A model generated the notes under the pieces. It saw only the letters and a program-made list of their open reading frames with translations. It was not told where the DNA came from and searched no databases. Of a stretch of 64,000 nucleotides of DNA, positions 1 through 12,055 are shown piece by piece; position 1 is the first letter of the stretch, and every line of letters starts with the position of its first letter. Source of the stretch: Triglochin maritima (taxonomy: Eukaryota > Streptophyta > Magnoliopsida > Alismatales > Juncaginaceae); assembly GCA_963682175.1 (NCBI GenBank), contig OY821788.1:11984001-12048000 (forward strand), written 5' to 3'. A program made the translations under genes and the position numbers.

Positions 1-985
1 GGACTTAAGCACAAAAGTAGACAAGGACTTAATTGAAAAAAGCCAAGGACCTAATTGCAAATTACGAGTAGCTTTTATTATTATGGAGAAAATCTAAAGA
101 AAAATCAATGTGGATCTCCAAATATATAAAGAAATAAAGTCGGAGCTCAAAAGAAAGGAAAGAATCAATCCAGACGCGCAAAGGATATTGAAATCATACC
201 ATAAACACACAGGAAAAATCCGGATTAAATCGGAGCACAAAAGGTGGCGAATCCGCCGCACCCTATGTACAAAATGCGGCGAATCTGCCGCACAAAATTA
301 GATCCATGCTCTAAAATTTTACCGGTTGCGTGTTGACGCGTGTACTTTCCTATTTTATACCTAAGTCCCTTGTATCGGCTATAAATAGCCCTGAAACGAT
401 GTTGTAGAGGATCTTCTTAATTTTAACCTTAGTTTTTAATTCTTAGTTCTTGTTTTGTTCCATAGTTTTAGTAATAAAATTCTGTCTTTTATTTCTTGTT
501 TTTAGTTTTCTTTTGTAATTCCTCTAGGACCCCTTCTCCTTCCCTCCATCTATGAGTCTCTAACTCTTTCCAAAGGGTGGAGGTGACGAATTTAGGGTGA
601 TGAGAAGAGAATAAAGTTATTATTTTAATTTCGTGATTAGTAGATTTTGATTACTTGAGTTTATGTTAAATCATTTATCATGTGATGCTTTATAACTAAT
701 ATGATTTATTATAAGTTTCTGAATTCTCTAATCTAAACCCTATATCTAAACCTCCACCCAACGGAATTCACCATCTTTGTTCTTATTTTAGTTTTATTTG
801 TTCATGTTTCATGCTTTAGAAAATTAAAAAAACCAAAAATCTCAAAACCAAACTTATTCCTCTCTCCTTCTTTCCCCTAATCGAAAATCACACAAATAAC
901 AAATCTCTCCCTCCTTGTGTTCGACCCGTACTTGCCACGTCTTCATTGACGTCGTGCACTTGCGGTATAAATTTAATTCTCATCA
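1..985 (+). mobile_element. Partial LTR-A of element A1, cut by the window edge
   Basis: The sequence aligns by eye with the downstream part of the LTRs of A2 (from about 6980) and A3, and ends TCATCA immediately before a primer-binding site. About the first 250 bases of the LTR lie outside the window. It carries two GC palindromes at 246-257 and 275-292, a TATA box at 380, and the family's conserved U5 end (tgttcgacccgtacttgcc). Small open frames inside it recur in every LTR-A copy and are not considered genes. Confidence 0.85.
380..388 (+). promoter_or_regulatory. TATA box of LTR-A (A1)
   Basis: TATAAATAG lies in the same place in every LTR-A copy, about 100 bases downstream of a pair of GC palindromes. 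It is the likely core promoter for the element transcript, which puts the palindromes in U3. Confidence 0.6.
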
Positions 986-991
986 AGTTTT

Positions 992-1009
992 TGGCGTCGT
1001 TGCCGGGGA
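992..1009 (+). other. Primer-binding site of A1 (tRNA-Asp type, one mismatch)
   Basis: TGGCGTCGTTGCCGGGGA follows the LTR after a 6-base spacer. The expected match to the 3' end of tRNA-Asp is TGGCGCCGTTGCCGGGGA, so one C is changed to T. Intact versions occur in A3 and in element C. Confidence 0.8.
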
Positions 1010-2276
1010 GGCGACGCAGATTTTGTTTTTTGTTGATTTTGATTCTATCCTGTTTATCTTGTGCGCGATCTAACTATTTGGGTTTGCGTTTCAGGAGACA
1101 ACAGAGTGCACGGCGAAATCCGGGCACAGTTGGAGCAAGAAGGGCGCCGGAATCGCCGCATACCAAGAAGAATCTGCGGTGGAATCGCCGCACATTTGAA
1201 GAATCTGGGTTTCATTTTTTTTCTGAGGTCGTCTCCATCTCTGGGTGGACGCGTAGAGCATCTGGGAATTTTCGAGAGCGGGCGGCGAACCCGTCTGAGC
1301 ATTGCAGAGGTAACTTTTCTTGCCTTTCTCGTAAAATCTTAATTTTTGAAAAGTTCCTTTTCGTAGAACTGCACGTGTTAGGGAAAAATTCCATAAGTGG
1401 CAATAATTCAACTCTGACCTAAAATTGGCAAAACTAGAAAGGCCTTAGTGCAGGCATCATATAATGTTTTGTTTGCATTATTCTTGCTAAATTCTTGCAA
1501 ATTATTTTTATTGTTAAAGAGTGCTGGAGGCAAGGTACGTATCGCGTTTTAACGATTGCGTTTAAGCATATAATTTAGTTTGCATACAACTTGCAATTGC
1601 CCCCAATTAAAGACCAATGTTTGACTATCCTTGCTAGATTTAAGTTAAACTATCTTAAGGGCAACTCCGTAGGAAAAGATACGGTGGGGATTTCATCACC
1701 CTTCCGTGGCCCACAAATCACAATCCTAAACTGTCACCCAAACTTTAAAATTAAAATCAATTAGACATTGGCCCCTAAGGACTCAGACTCAATTAAGGAG
1801 AAGATTGATTTGACTTGCTATGACCTGAAGCTGATCGAATTTAATTTGGTGTCTAGAAAGTGTTTTTGTGTTGACGAAAGTCTTCCAAGCGAAGTGGTTG
1901 TCTAATTGGCACCGACTCTGTCGGAAGCGCCCCCACTAGCTATACACGGCCTGGCCAAGTTGGTTTGATTAGTGAGGGAGGTGAATCAAGCAAATCAATT
2001 CGACTCAACCAGTTAGGAGTCGTCTAGATTTAAGCGACACTAGGTCTAGGATTGTTTGAACCGTGCATGTTCAGGAAACTTCTGACCAACCCTCTTATAT
2101 ATCTTTTAGAGTTAAGTTTCCCTTCTCCTCTGAGTCATCTTCTTCTCACCTTATTCTACGTTATAGTCTCCTCCCCTTTACACTCTCTGGTAGCGTTTTT
2201 AGGGTCGAGTCGAGCACTTTTTACGAGTTTAGTCTCGTGGTGGTGAGAGTGGTCGACTCTAGAGCTCTTTGTGAAG
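1010..2276 (+). other. A1 leader between primer site and gag-like ORF
   Basis: This stretch is shared with the A2 leader and largely with the A3 leader. It has a pair of GC palindromes near 1145-1195 (cores GGAATCGCC) and no convincing coding region. It is probably the untranslated leader of the element RNA. Confidence 0.6.
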
Positions 2277-3104
2277 ATGGAAGGTTACATGGGCGACCAT
2301 CCATATCATTGTTGGGACCAGGACAATTCGTCCTGGTATTCCGGACACATGCAACCTGGGGTGGCTCAGACTAACACCCCATATGGTTGGGACAATCCTA
2401 ATTGTGTGGCTGAGCAATCTTCATATTGGGGTAACATGAGAGAGGCACCGACTGCTAGACCACAATCTAGTTATGTCGGATCATATGCTGGTCAACAAAC
2501 TGAGACATTACAACAAACTTTTGCCTCCTTCATGCGTAAGACAGACAATATGAGTGCATCGGTGGCTCCAGTAGTCGTACCGTGCGACTGTTGTGGGTTG
2601 AGTGGTCATGTTATCAGGGAATGTCCTTATGTTCCCCCAGAGCCTGAGTATGAGCATACCTTTTCCCAAAATGCTCAATATGACTATTACGCATCCGCGT
2701 ACAACCCGAGAGTGATGGATTCGTGGAGAGACAATTCATATCCAAATTCTTATACTTCATTTTCACCTCAGTATCCTCCTCCCGAATACCCAGAGTCCTA
2801 CCAACACCCCACTCCAAACCATTGGACTTACTCTCACCCCATCAACACCCAACCTAATAAGTTCCCAAGCTCTTACTTGAACCTCATAGTTGACCGCATA
2901 CCTGATTCCCTGGAACAAACTCTCCTTACATTTGTGGAAACCACTCAACAGTCCATACAAAATATGGTACTGCAATTGAGTCAAATGTCGCAACAATTAA
3001 GTAAACGTGAGGAGAGTAACTTGTCTTGTCAACATGAGGATTCATCTTTTGATACTGCAATTGAATCAAATGTCGCAACAATTGAATCCGCCGCACAAAA
3101 TTAG
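2277..3104 (+). pseudogene. Zinc-knuckle gag-like protein of A1, 3' truncated chimera
   Basis: The start is set by a conserved amino end (M-E/D-x-YMGDHPYHCWDQD) shared with A2 and element C. A retroviral-type zinc knuckle CDCCGLSGHVIREC (C-x2-C-x4-H-x4-C) sits near residues 102-115, followed by a Tyr/Pro/Ser-rich stretch. No gag capsid, protease, reverse transcriptase or integrase region is visible. The frame matches A2 and C until about 3055, then passes through a short repeat of its own sequence (ATCGAATG-like block near 2970 and 3056) and runs into LTR-A sequence, so the last residues (ESAAQN) are LTR-encoded. I do not recognise the family. A nucleic-acid-binding packaging role is inferred from the knuckle and position only. 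Confidence 0.65.
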
Positions 3105-3780
3105 ATCCATGCTCTAAAATTTTACCGGTTGCGTGTTGACGCGTGTACTTTCCTATTTTATACCTAAGTCCCTTGTATCGGCTATAAATAGCCCTGAAAC
3201 GATGTTGTAGAGGATCTTCTTAATTTTAACCTTAGTTTTTAATTCTTAGTTCTTGTTTTGTTCCATAGTTTTAGTAATAAAATTCTGTCTTTTATTTCTT
3301 GTTTTTAGTTTTCTTTTGTAATTCCTCTAGGACCCCTTCTCCTTCCCTCCATCTATGAGTCTCTAACTCTTTCCAAAGGGTGGAGGTAACGGATTTAGGG
3401 TGATGAGAAGAGAATAAAGTTATTATTTTAATTTCGTGATTAGTATATTTTGATTACTTGAGTTTATGTTAAATCATTTATCATGTAATGCTTTATAACT
3501 AATATGATTTATTATATGTTTCTGAATTCTCTAATCTAAACCCTATATCTAAACCTCCACCCAATGGAATTCACCATCTTTGTTCTTATTTTAGTTTTAT
3601 TTGTTCATGTTTCATGCTTTAGAAAATTAAAGAAACCAAAAATCTCAAAACTAAACTTATCCCTCTCTCCTTCTTTCCCCTAATTGAAAATTACACAAAT
3701 AACAAATCTCTCCCTCCTTGTGTTCGACCCGTACTTGCCACGTCTTCATTGACGCCGTGCACTTGCGGTATAAATTTAAT
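3084..3780 (+). mobile_element. Second partial LTR-A fused to the A1 ORF
   Basis: It is nearly identical to 281-977, including the TATA box (3183-3190), but starts mid-LTR inside the ORF and stops at ataaatttaat, just before the expected TCATCA end. Both ends are abrupt junctions, not element termini. This points to recombination or deletion between retroelements, not to insertion. Confidence 0.75.
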
Positions 3781-4391
3781 GGCTGACCGAACTCCCGCTA
3801 CACGGGTGGTAGGGATTGCCGTATGTGGAGATTTGGGGAAAGGTGTACGTGATAGTGTAAGTCCTCATGGGCAATGATGCACGAAACCTGACCTTGGGAG
3901 AATGAAGCTCCAACTAATAAAAAGAAAAAGAAAAAAAGGGGAAAAAAACAAAAAGAAAATTTTTTGCAAATAAGAACCTTAATGGACTTTACACTTTGTA
4001 TCACTTGAGGATGTTGAGGTTGTCCATGTCTTTCACTTAATTCCTTATTTAACTTGCACGAATGGTTCATTAGGCTAGGTGTGTGGACTGATTACCTTTA
4101 TAGAGTCGGCCCGTAGGATTACCGCGTCCAATGATCGACAAAATTTGTCAAACGAGTCAAGTGTCTAGATTGAATAATGCATCTTGTTCAGATTTTGTGG
4201 GTATATCCGTTGAAACCCCTCAGGAGACAACACTTCTCCTCCTTGGCAACAAGGAGGTTTAACGGCTTGTTGCACGTGCTAAGTACAACCGTGATTCCTA
4301 TGAAAGTGAGTTAGGATTTCTTGTTTCTCGTTTGCTTTTTCTCTTTCTTTGTTTTGCTCGGGACTAGCAAAAACTTAGGTGTGGGGGTATT
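3781..4391 (+). mobile_element. 3' internal fragment of an LTR-B element with polypurine tract
   Basis: It matches the reverse complement of about 21932-22540 in element C, including the block around cacgggtggtagggatt and the shared segment ending in the tract TAGGTGTGGGGGTATT at 4376-4391. No coding region is evident. It joins LTR-A sequence abruptly at 3780/3781 and leads directly into LTR-B, so it is the 3' end of a B-type element whose 5' part was replaced. Confidence 0.75.
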
Positions 4392-5816
4392 TGATTGACA
4401 TCATTTCATGCTTATATTTGTATCTTATATCCATTATCTTACACCTAAGCAATGCTACGTGACGAGTTTTATGTTTGAATTTCAGAAATAAAGAGGTTTG
4501 AAGAGAAGAGCCATGAAAGGACCCAAAAGCAGGAAAAAAGACTTAATTGTGAGACCTGGGGACTAAGATGCAAGGGAGAAAGACCTGAACGTAAGACCGA
4601 AGGACCTAAGAGCAAAACAGAAAACTTCACACCGTCATGGGGAGTATTTTGGCAATTCGATTCGGGTCGGAGCTCCAACAAGCAAAGTACATGCATCCAA
4701 GACCAACAAAGATATCAAGAAAAGCCCACAACAAGATTCAACGCGATCCGGATCCTGTAAACCGCCAATTGGCGGTCTGGATCCGCCAATTGGCGGTCCA
4801 GATCTTTTCGGATCCGCTGAAACTTTTGGAGCGCGTGTATTAGAGGATGTTTAGGCTATTTTTTGTATCTGTTTAGTCCCACATCGGAGGATTGTCCAGG
4901 ATTACCTTTTGCTATGGCTATAAATAGAACTCTCCTTCCTCTCATGTATCCAATCTCTCTCTCTTCGTGGCCATCTTCCCTACTAAGAGTAAAGCCTAGA
5001 AGCAAAACTCTGGTGGAGGAAGGGTTGCTTGTAATTGAGTGAGTTAATAATAGATGTTTTCATTAGCATGTTATTTCTTGCTTAGTTAATTTCCTTTAAT
5101 GTGCTTGCTTTGATGCTTGTTTTGTTTTATGTCATTTCAGCTTCTTTAATATTTCTTGCTTGATTAGTGTAGTTTCATTTCAGTATAATGCTTCATTTTG
5201 TTAAAGTAGTTAGTTTAAATATGTGTGAGTAGTTCCATCCCCTTTGGGGGTGGAGTAGATGTGTGTACATGTTATGTAGATGGTATGAATGCTAGATATA
5301 ATTGTTTCTGAGAAATATTAGTATGCTTGCTTGAATTAATAAGAACTTTACTTGATGGTTTTTGCCATAGTTAGGTACTTCTCATGCTTGTATGTTCTTA
5401 ATAACAACATTGCATTGCTCATATTAATCACCTAAGTTAGTCTTGTAAATGATAGGTTTGCCATTAAGTACCTCTTATGCATTAACAAACACTAAATAAC
5501 TTGAGCTTCTTGTATGCATTCAACACCACACTTATTTCATATGCACACACACACACTCCACCTCGTAGGGGTTTTCATTCCTGAGTTTTATCTTCCTCAT
5601 TAGTTGTTTAGCTTAGTTTGTTTAGTGATTTCATTTCAGCTTTGCTAGTTTACTAGTTTAGATTAGTGTAGTGTAGTGTAATCCATCTTTCTTCCCTTTC
5701 TTTCCCACTCGCCTTCGCACAAACCAAACGTCGACACACCTCCCTGTGGACGACCCGTATTTGCCACCGCTTCAACGCGGCCGTGCACTTGCGGTTTACT
5801 ATAAAACGTTCAATCA
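4392..5816 (+). mobile_element. 3' LTR-B of the chimeric element
   Basis: It begins TGATTGACATC after the polypurine tract and ends TTCAATCA, 1,425 bases. A TATA box is at 4919-4927 (TATAAATAG). Two copies of the perfect palindrome core CCGCCAATTGGCGG lie upstream at 4761-4776 and 4783-4796. The matching 5' end and target duplication lie outside the window; the flanking 5 bases here are CAAGT. Confidence 0.85.
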
Positions 5817-6730
5817 CAAGTAATGCTAGTTAGGGAATCACAATCCTTAATTACTTGTCATTTGGGGGAGGTTAAAGGTTTCCCGTCGGATCTATATGTC
5901 GGCAGATAGGATGTCTTGCAATTCTTGGCAATGGATAAATTGTGCATGTCAATTACCGACGAGCAGGCGAAGTAAGTGTTATTTTGTGTATAAGATGAAA
6001 TGTATTGAATAATTTTATCGTATTTATAACAAAACATAATTTTTACTCTTGTAGACATCTTTATGACGCCAGAAAGTCAGTCTTTCCAGATGATAATGTA
6101 TTTGGATTTCTGTGTCCATCTACTCTAGACACGGGAATGATGATAATTCAGGTGAACTTACGAATATTATAAAAGAACAGGGCAACAAATATTATATGAC
6201 CCCTTTTTATGAGAGGTTACTATGTTAATTGAAAGTAATTAGAATTTGATTTTGTAATAAACTTCTAATTAGATATACAATCAGAGCTCATTGGATGCTT
6301 GTCGTTATATGCCACGAAGCTAATTCTGCATATTGGTTTGATCCTTTGGTGTCGACTACACCAAGGGCATCCTTAAAGAAACTTGTTTCGAAAGTTCGTT
6401 TTAATCATCGTATTTGTAATTTGTGTATTTTTATTAGTATTATCGACTTCATATTAAATAACTCATGTTACTTAGGACAATGAAGGTCTACAAAATGGTT
6501 GTTGGAAGAAGGACTACCAAAATTATGGGTATAACCTGGCATGTAATGGGAGTAAGTTTCTCCCATTTTTGTTAATTTTTTAAGTACTGGAACATATATT
6601 TAGCGAATTTATATATCTGAAAGTAGTACCGCAAGTAGACTGGAAATACCAAATGTGGGTATTACATTATGAGATACATGAAGGAAATCATCGAGATTGC
6701 GCCTGAAAACATAGAGCTATTTGAGCTAAT

Positions 6731-7928
6731 AGATGCATTGCATACATTGCATCATATGTCTTTCATTTGGATTAATTTTATATCAATAAATGCTATTAAG
6801 GTATGTGTTTAGTCTTATTTAGAGAATACAGGGACCTGAATACAAATTACCCATATCCCGAGCATAAACGCATGCAAGAGACTCATTTCTGTCATGAAGA
6901 CCAAGTCTAGATTATCGGGGTTCAAATGGAAGTCCATCCAAGCATAAAATCATTCAAGACCTAATTACAAAAAGGTCAAGGTCTTAAGCACAAAAGTAGC
7001 CAGGAACTTAATTGCAAAGAGCCGAGGACCCGACTGCAATTACAAGTACCAAAATATTAATTTGGAAAAGTTCTAAAGAAAAATCAATTGGGATCTCCAA
7101 ATATATGAAAAATAAATTCGGAGCTCAAAAGAAAGGAAAGAAATCAATCCAGATGTGCAAAGGACATTTAAATCATACCATAAACACACAGGAAAAATCC
7201 GGATCGATTCCGAGCCAAAAAGGTGGCGATTCTGCCGCACCTCATGTACAAAATGCGGCAATTCTGCCGCACAAAAGTCTATCCGTGCGCTCAAATTTTT
7301 ACCAATGCTGTATTGACGCGTGTACTTTCCTTTTATGTATTAGGATCCCCGGTTGAGACTATAAATAAGGCCGAATCATGTATTGAAAGGGGCTCCTCTC
7401 CTCCTCTTCTTTTTAGCAATAAAATTCTATTATTTTATTTTGTGTTTTTAGTTTTCTTTTGTAGTTTCTCTAGGACCCCTTCTCCTTCCCTCCATCCATG
7501 AGTTTCTAACTCTCTCCAAAGGGTGGGGGTGACGGATTTAGGGTGATGAGAAGAAGAATTACGTTATTATTTTAATTTCGTGTTAGTATATTTTGATTAC
7601 TTGAGTTTATGTTGAGTCATTTATCATGTAATGCTTTATAACTAATGTGATTTATTATAAGTTTCAGAATTCTTTAATCAAAACCCGATATCTAAACCTC
7701 CACCCGCTGGACTCTCATCCATATTTGCTTTATTTTCTTTTTAGTTTTTGTTGTTCTTGCTTTAGATAATTAAAAACCAAATATCTCAAACCAAACTTAT
7801 TTCTCTCTCTTTCTTTCCTAAATCGAAAATCACAAAAATAATAATATCTCTCCCTCCTTGTGTTCGACCCGTACTTGTCACGTCTTCATTGACGCCGTGC
7901 ACTTGCGGTATAAATTTAATTCTCATCA
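6731..7928 (+). repeat. 5' LTR of A2
   Basis: It aligns end to end with 12056-13249. The TATA box is at 7360-7367. A pair of GC palindromes lies near 7224-7272 (GGCGATTCTGCC, TGCGGCAATTCTGCCGCA), more decayed than in A3. Confidence 0.9.
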
Positions 7929-7934
7929 AGTTTT

Positions 7935-7952
7935 TGGCGCCGTTGCAGGGGA
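7935..7952 (+). other. Primer-binding site of A2
   Basis: TGGCGCCGTTGCAGGGGA is complementary to the tRNA-Asp 3' end with one mismatch (A for C). Confidence 0.8.
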
Positions 7953-9222
7953 GGTGACGAAGATTTTGTTTATTTTTTGTGATTTCGATTCTATTCTGTT
8001 TATCGTGTGCGCGATCTAACTATTTGGGTTTGCGTTTCAGGAGACAACAGAGTGCGCGGCGAAATCCAGGCACATTCGGAGCAAGAAGGGCGGCGAAATC
8101 GCCGCATCCAAAGAAGAACCTGTGGTGGATTCGCCGCACGTTTGGAGCATCTGGGCTTCAAACTTTTCTGGGGTCGTCTCCATCTCTAGGTGGACACGTA
8201 GAGCAACTGGAAATTCTCGAGAGCGGACGGTGAATCCGACTGAGTGTGCGTAGGTAACCATTGTTGTCTTTTTCCTCGTAATTTCTAGTTTCGGAAAATT
8301 CCCTTTTTAGTAGAATTGCACGTGTAGGCTCTAATTCCATAATTGGCAATAATTCAACTCTGACCTAAAAATGAGCAAAATTAGAAAGACTTAGTGCATG
8401 CATCATATAGTGTTCTGTTTGCATTATTCTTGCTAAATTCTTGCAAATGAATTCTCGTTGAAGAGTACTAGAGGCAAGGTACGTGCGCGGTTTTTTTTAT
8501 CGATTGCATTTAAGCAAATAATCTAGTTTGCAAACAACCTTGCAATTGCCCCCCCACTAAAGACCAATGTTTGACTATCTTTGCTAGATTTAAGTTAAAC
8601 TTTCTTATGGGCAACTCCATAGGAAAAGACACGGTGGGGATTTCATCACCCTTCCTTGGCCCACAAATCACAATCCTAAAGTGTCACCCAAGCCTTAAAT
8701 TTAAATCAATTAGACATTGGCCCCTAAGGATTCAGACTCAATTAAGGAGAAGATTAGTTTGACTTGCTATGACTTGAAGCTGATCGAATTTAATTTGGTG
8801 TCTAGAAAGTGTTTTTGTGTTGACGTAAGTCTTCCAAGCGAAGTGGTCTAATTGGCACCAACTCTGTCGGAAGCGCCCCCACTAGCTATACATTGTCTGG
8901 CCAATTTTGTTTGATTAGTGAGGGAGGTGAATTAAGAGAACCAATTTGACTCAACCAGTTATGAGTCGTCTAGAATTAGGCTCCCTTAGGTCTAGGATTG
9001 TTTGAACCGTGCTTGTTTAGGAAACTTCTGACCAACCCTCTCATCTATCTTTTAGAGTTAAGTTTCCTTTCTCCTCTGAGTCATCTTCTTCTCACCTTCT
9101 TCTACGTTATAGTCTCCTCCCCTTTACACTCTCTGGTAGCGTGTTTAGGGTCGAGTCGAGCACTTTTTACGAGTTTAGCCTCGTGGTGGTGAGAGTGGTC
9201 GACTCAAGAGTGTTTGGTTGAG
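7953..9222 (+). other. A2 leader
   Basis: Leader homologous to those of A1 and A3. It has paired palindromes near 8089-8140 (GGCGAAATCGCCGC and a decayed partner, GGTGGATTCGCCGC). No credible gene was seen. Confidence 0.55.
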
Positions 9223-10712
9223 ATGGATGATTACATGGGCGACCATCCATATCATTGTTGGGACCAGGACAATTCTTCCTGGTATTCTGGACCCATACAT
9301 CCTGGGGTGGCTCATACTAACACCCCATATGGTTGGGACAATCCTAATTGTGTGACTGAGCAATCTTCATATTGGGGTAACATGAGAGAGGCACCGACTG
9401 CTAGACCACAATCTAGTTATGTTGGATCATATGCTGGTCAACAAACTGAGACATTACAACAAACTTTGGCCTCCTTCATGCGTATGGCAGACAACATGAG
9501 TGCACCGGGGGCTCCAGTAGTCGTACCGTGCGACTGTTGTAGGTTGAGTGGTCATGTTAGCAGGGAATGCCCTTATGTTCCCTCAGAGCCTGAGTGTGAG
9601 CATACATTTTCCCAAAATGCTCAATATGACCATTACGCATCCGCGTACAACCCGAGAGTGATGGATTCGTGGGGAGACAATTCATATCCAAATTCTTATA
9701 CTTCATTTTCATCCCAGTATCCTCCTCCAGAATACCCAGAATTCTACCAACACCCCACTTCAAATCATTGGACTTATTCTCAGACCACCAACACCAACCT
9801 CAAAATTTCCCAAGTGCTGACTTGAACCTCATAATTGACCACATACCTGATTCCTTGGAACAAACTTTCCTTACATTCATGAAAACCACTCAACAGTCCA
9901 CACAAAATATGGTACTGCAATTGAGTCAAATGTCGCAGCAATTACGTGAACGTGAGGAGAGTAACTTTTCTTGTCAACATGAGGATTCATCTTTTGATAT
10001 CGAACCACCACCACATCCACAAATTCAAAGCACAATCTTTCAAAGTCAAACTCCTAGTCAGTCTGAGGGACTTGGGGTTTCAATTCACGATCACTTAGTG
10101 GAGGATTCGATTCAAATTGAGAAAAACATGGACCAATTTCATTATGAGTCAGCACAGGATTGTGTCTTATCTTTTTGTCCCGTGGCCCTTGAGCCACATG
10201 ATCTTCATGTTGTGTCTCTTAAGGACTCACCTATGGTGGAGCAAGATCTCCCTAGTACCCTCAATTTCAAACAACCTCATGAGAGTCTGCCTCTCACCAT
10301 TGTTCCTGATCATCTTGGAAATGATGGAACATCAAACAACTACATAGCTCATGAGGGTATTAGAAGTTCCTTGGAAGAGATCTTGGGTATGAGACCGAAT
10401 TTTTGTTCGCCTGGTGTGTCGGACATGCCTAACGAGGTTCTTGACCTCATTCTGACGCACTAGCATGTTGGTTGGAGAGTTTGGATTGACGATCAGAACT
10501 TCAAAAAAGCAACGGGAGAAACTCTTCTTCCGTTGCCCCTCATTTCCCAAACTCTTGAGAGGTTCAAGCTCTTTCAGTTTGATCCTTTGAATGAGACGCC
10601 TTTGTGTCCAATTCATGAACCTCTCATTTCATCTGGTGCTCTTTGTGAAGGCGGCCCACGCATGCGTATTCTGGCCCCACGTGGTGTCATGTTCCATTTC
10701 CAAGTGCATTGA
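9223..10712 (+). pseudogene. Zinc-knuckle gag-like protein of A2, frameshifted, with nonsense codon
   Basis: This is the same protein as in A1 and element C. It begins M-D-D-YMGDHPYHCWDQD and has the zinc knuckle CDCCRLSGHVSREC. Near 9793 one C is missing relative to A1 and C (CACCAACC versus CACCCAACC), shifting frame; the second half reads on in the frame ending at 10463. There CAG has become TAG (codon 10461-10463), after which the homologous sequence (GWRVWIDD ... ILAPRGVM) continues to a natural stop at 10710-10712. The intact product would be roughly 490 residues. No enzyme motif is visible in the second half, which is acidic and Pro/Ser/Leu-rich. The function is unknown, and a structural or RNA-binding role is only inferred. 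Confidence 0.7.
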
Positions 10713-12040
10713 CCCACTTTTGAGGTTCCGAATTGATGTCTTTTGACAAATGAAGATGGGAACTTATGCTTGTACATAATTATATTTTAAAAAATAAAAA
10801 TAAATAAATAAATAAATAAATAATAATAATAATACAATAAAAGACTCCTTCGGTGAGCATCGTTTGTGTGGCCCCAAGAGTATTTGGGCCCCACTTCTTT
10901 CCCGTAATTGAATCCCTTCTTTAGCATCTCACATGTTTTGAGGGAATTCGGGTTTTTGTCCATCAACATAGACATGAACTTTCCTTTGTACTTCACGTCT
11001 GTGAGATCTTTCCTTTTTCATGCATAAATCCGTGTAGTATCTTGCTCACATTCATTGAGGACAATGCATGATTTAGGTGCGGGGGGTGTTTATCTATCTA
11101 TATATTCTGTTTGTTAAAAAAAATATTCCATGACATAGCTTAAGATTGAACTGCCAAAACCCGTGTACAAAATGCATTGAGTTTTTGTTACTTATTATAT
11201 AATTCTGCTTGTAGAAATTATGACATAAATCTAAGTTCCAAAGAAATAACCCATTACCCTTTAAGACATGTATGCACTTAAATTGGATGAATCAAATCTT
11301 TGAAGTGGTTGATAAAAAGCAGAGGTTGAGGAAAATATACCGGGAAGTGTGGACTTCTAATAGCAATTAAGCCTTGAGGAAAATAAAAGTAAAAATAAAG
11401 GAATAAAGTGAGGAAAGCACATTTTGCAAAATGATTACAAAACCCAAGCCTTCGAGTCACTGGTCCATAGGGGTATCTTGAAACCCAGTAACTTGAGTCT
11501 GCCAGCTCGGGATTATCGACCAAACTCGCTACACGAATGCAAAAAGGGTAAAAATGTCAAAAAAAGCAAATGTGTTGAATCACGGAAAAAAAATACTTTA
11601 AGATACTCAAGGCCCAAAGCTAAAAGAATTATCTATGCCATGGTTGATCCGAATGATACTTCACCACCAGAGGAGGCGTGCAAAATAATTTAAGTGATAA
11701 CATGTGTAGAAGGGTTAGTGGTGTGAATATTGGAGGAACAAAGACCAAGTCAGATTTTTTTATGAGTTAGATTTATATAATGAGCATGCAAGAATTCTAA
11801 GTGAGATGTATAAGGTTGAGGTGGAAATATTAAGAGTTATGAATGAAATGTTGAATTAAGACTTTGTGGGTGTGTCAACGGAAAACCCTCACGAGACAAA
11901 ACTCGTCCTCTAAGGAAACTTGGGGGTTTAAAGACATGTTGCATATGCTAAGTGCAACCGTGATTCCTATGAAAGTGAGTTAGGATTTCCCTGTTTTCAT
12001 TTTTCTTATATTTTGTTTTGCTAGGGACTAGCAAAATCTA
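10713..12040 (+). other. A2 3' untranslated region with AAAT microsatellite
   Basis: The stretch holds an (AAAT)n/(AAT)n tract around 10790-10840. Long segments from about 11090 onward are shared with A3 (40020-41040). The last 180 bases (caggagacaacact-type block) are shared with the LTR-B elements too. I see no gene here. Confidence 0.6.
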
Positions 12041-12055
12041 GGTGTGGGGGTATTT
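12041..12055 (+). other. Polypurine tract of A2
   Basis: AGGTGTGGGGGTATT abuts the 3' LTR. The same tract is used in A3, in the B fragment and in element C. Confidence 0.75.

Noticed and set aside
1054..1411. Several overlapping 60-158 codon frames on both strands after the A1 primer site
   Set aside because: They fall in the GC-richer untranslated leader with the palindrome pair, are not conserved in frame in A2 or A3, and show no domain.
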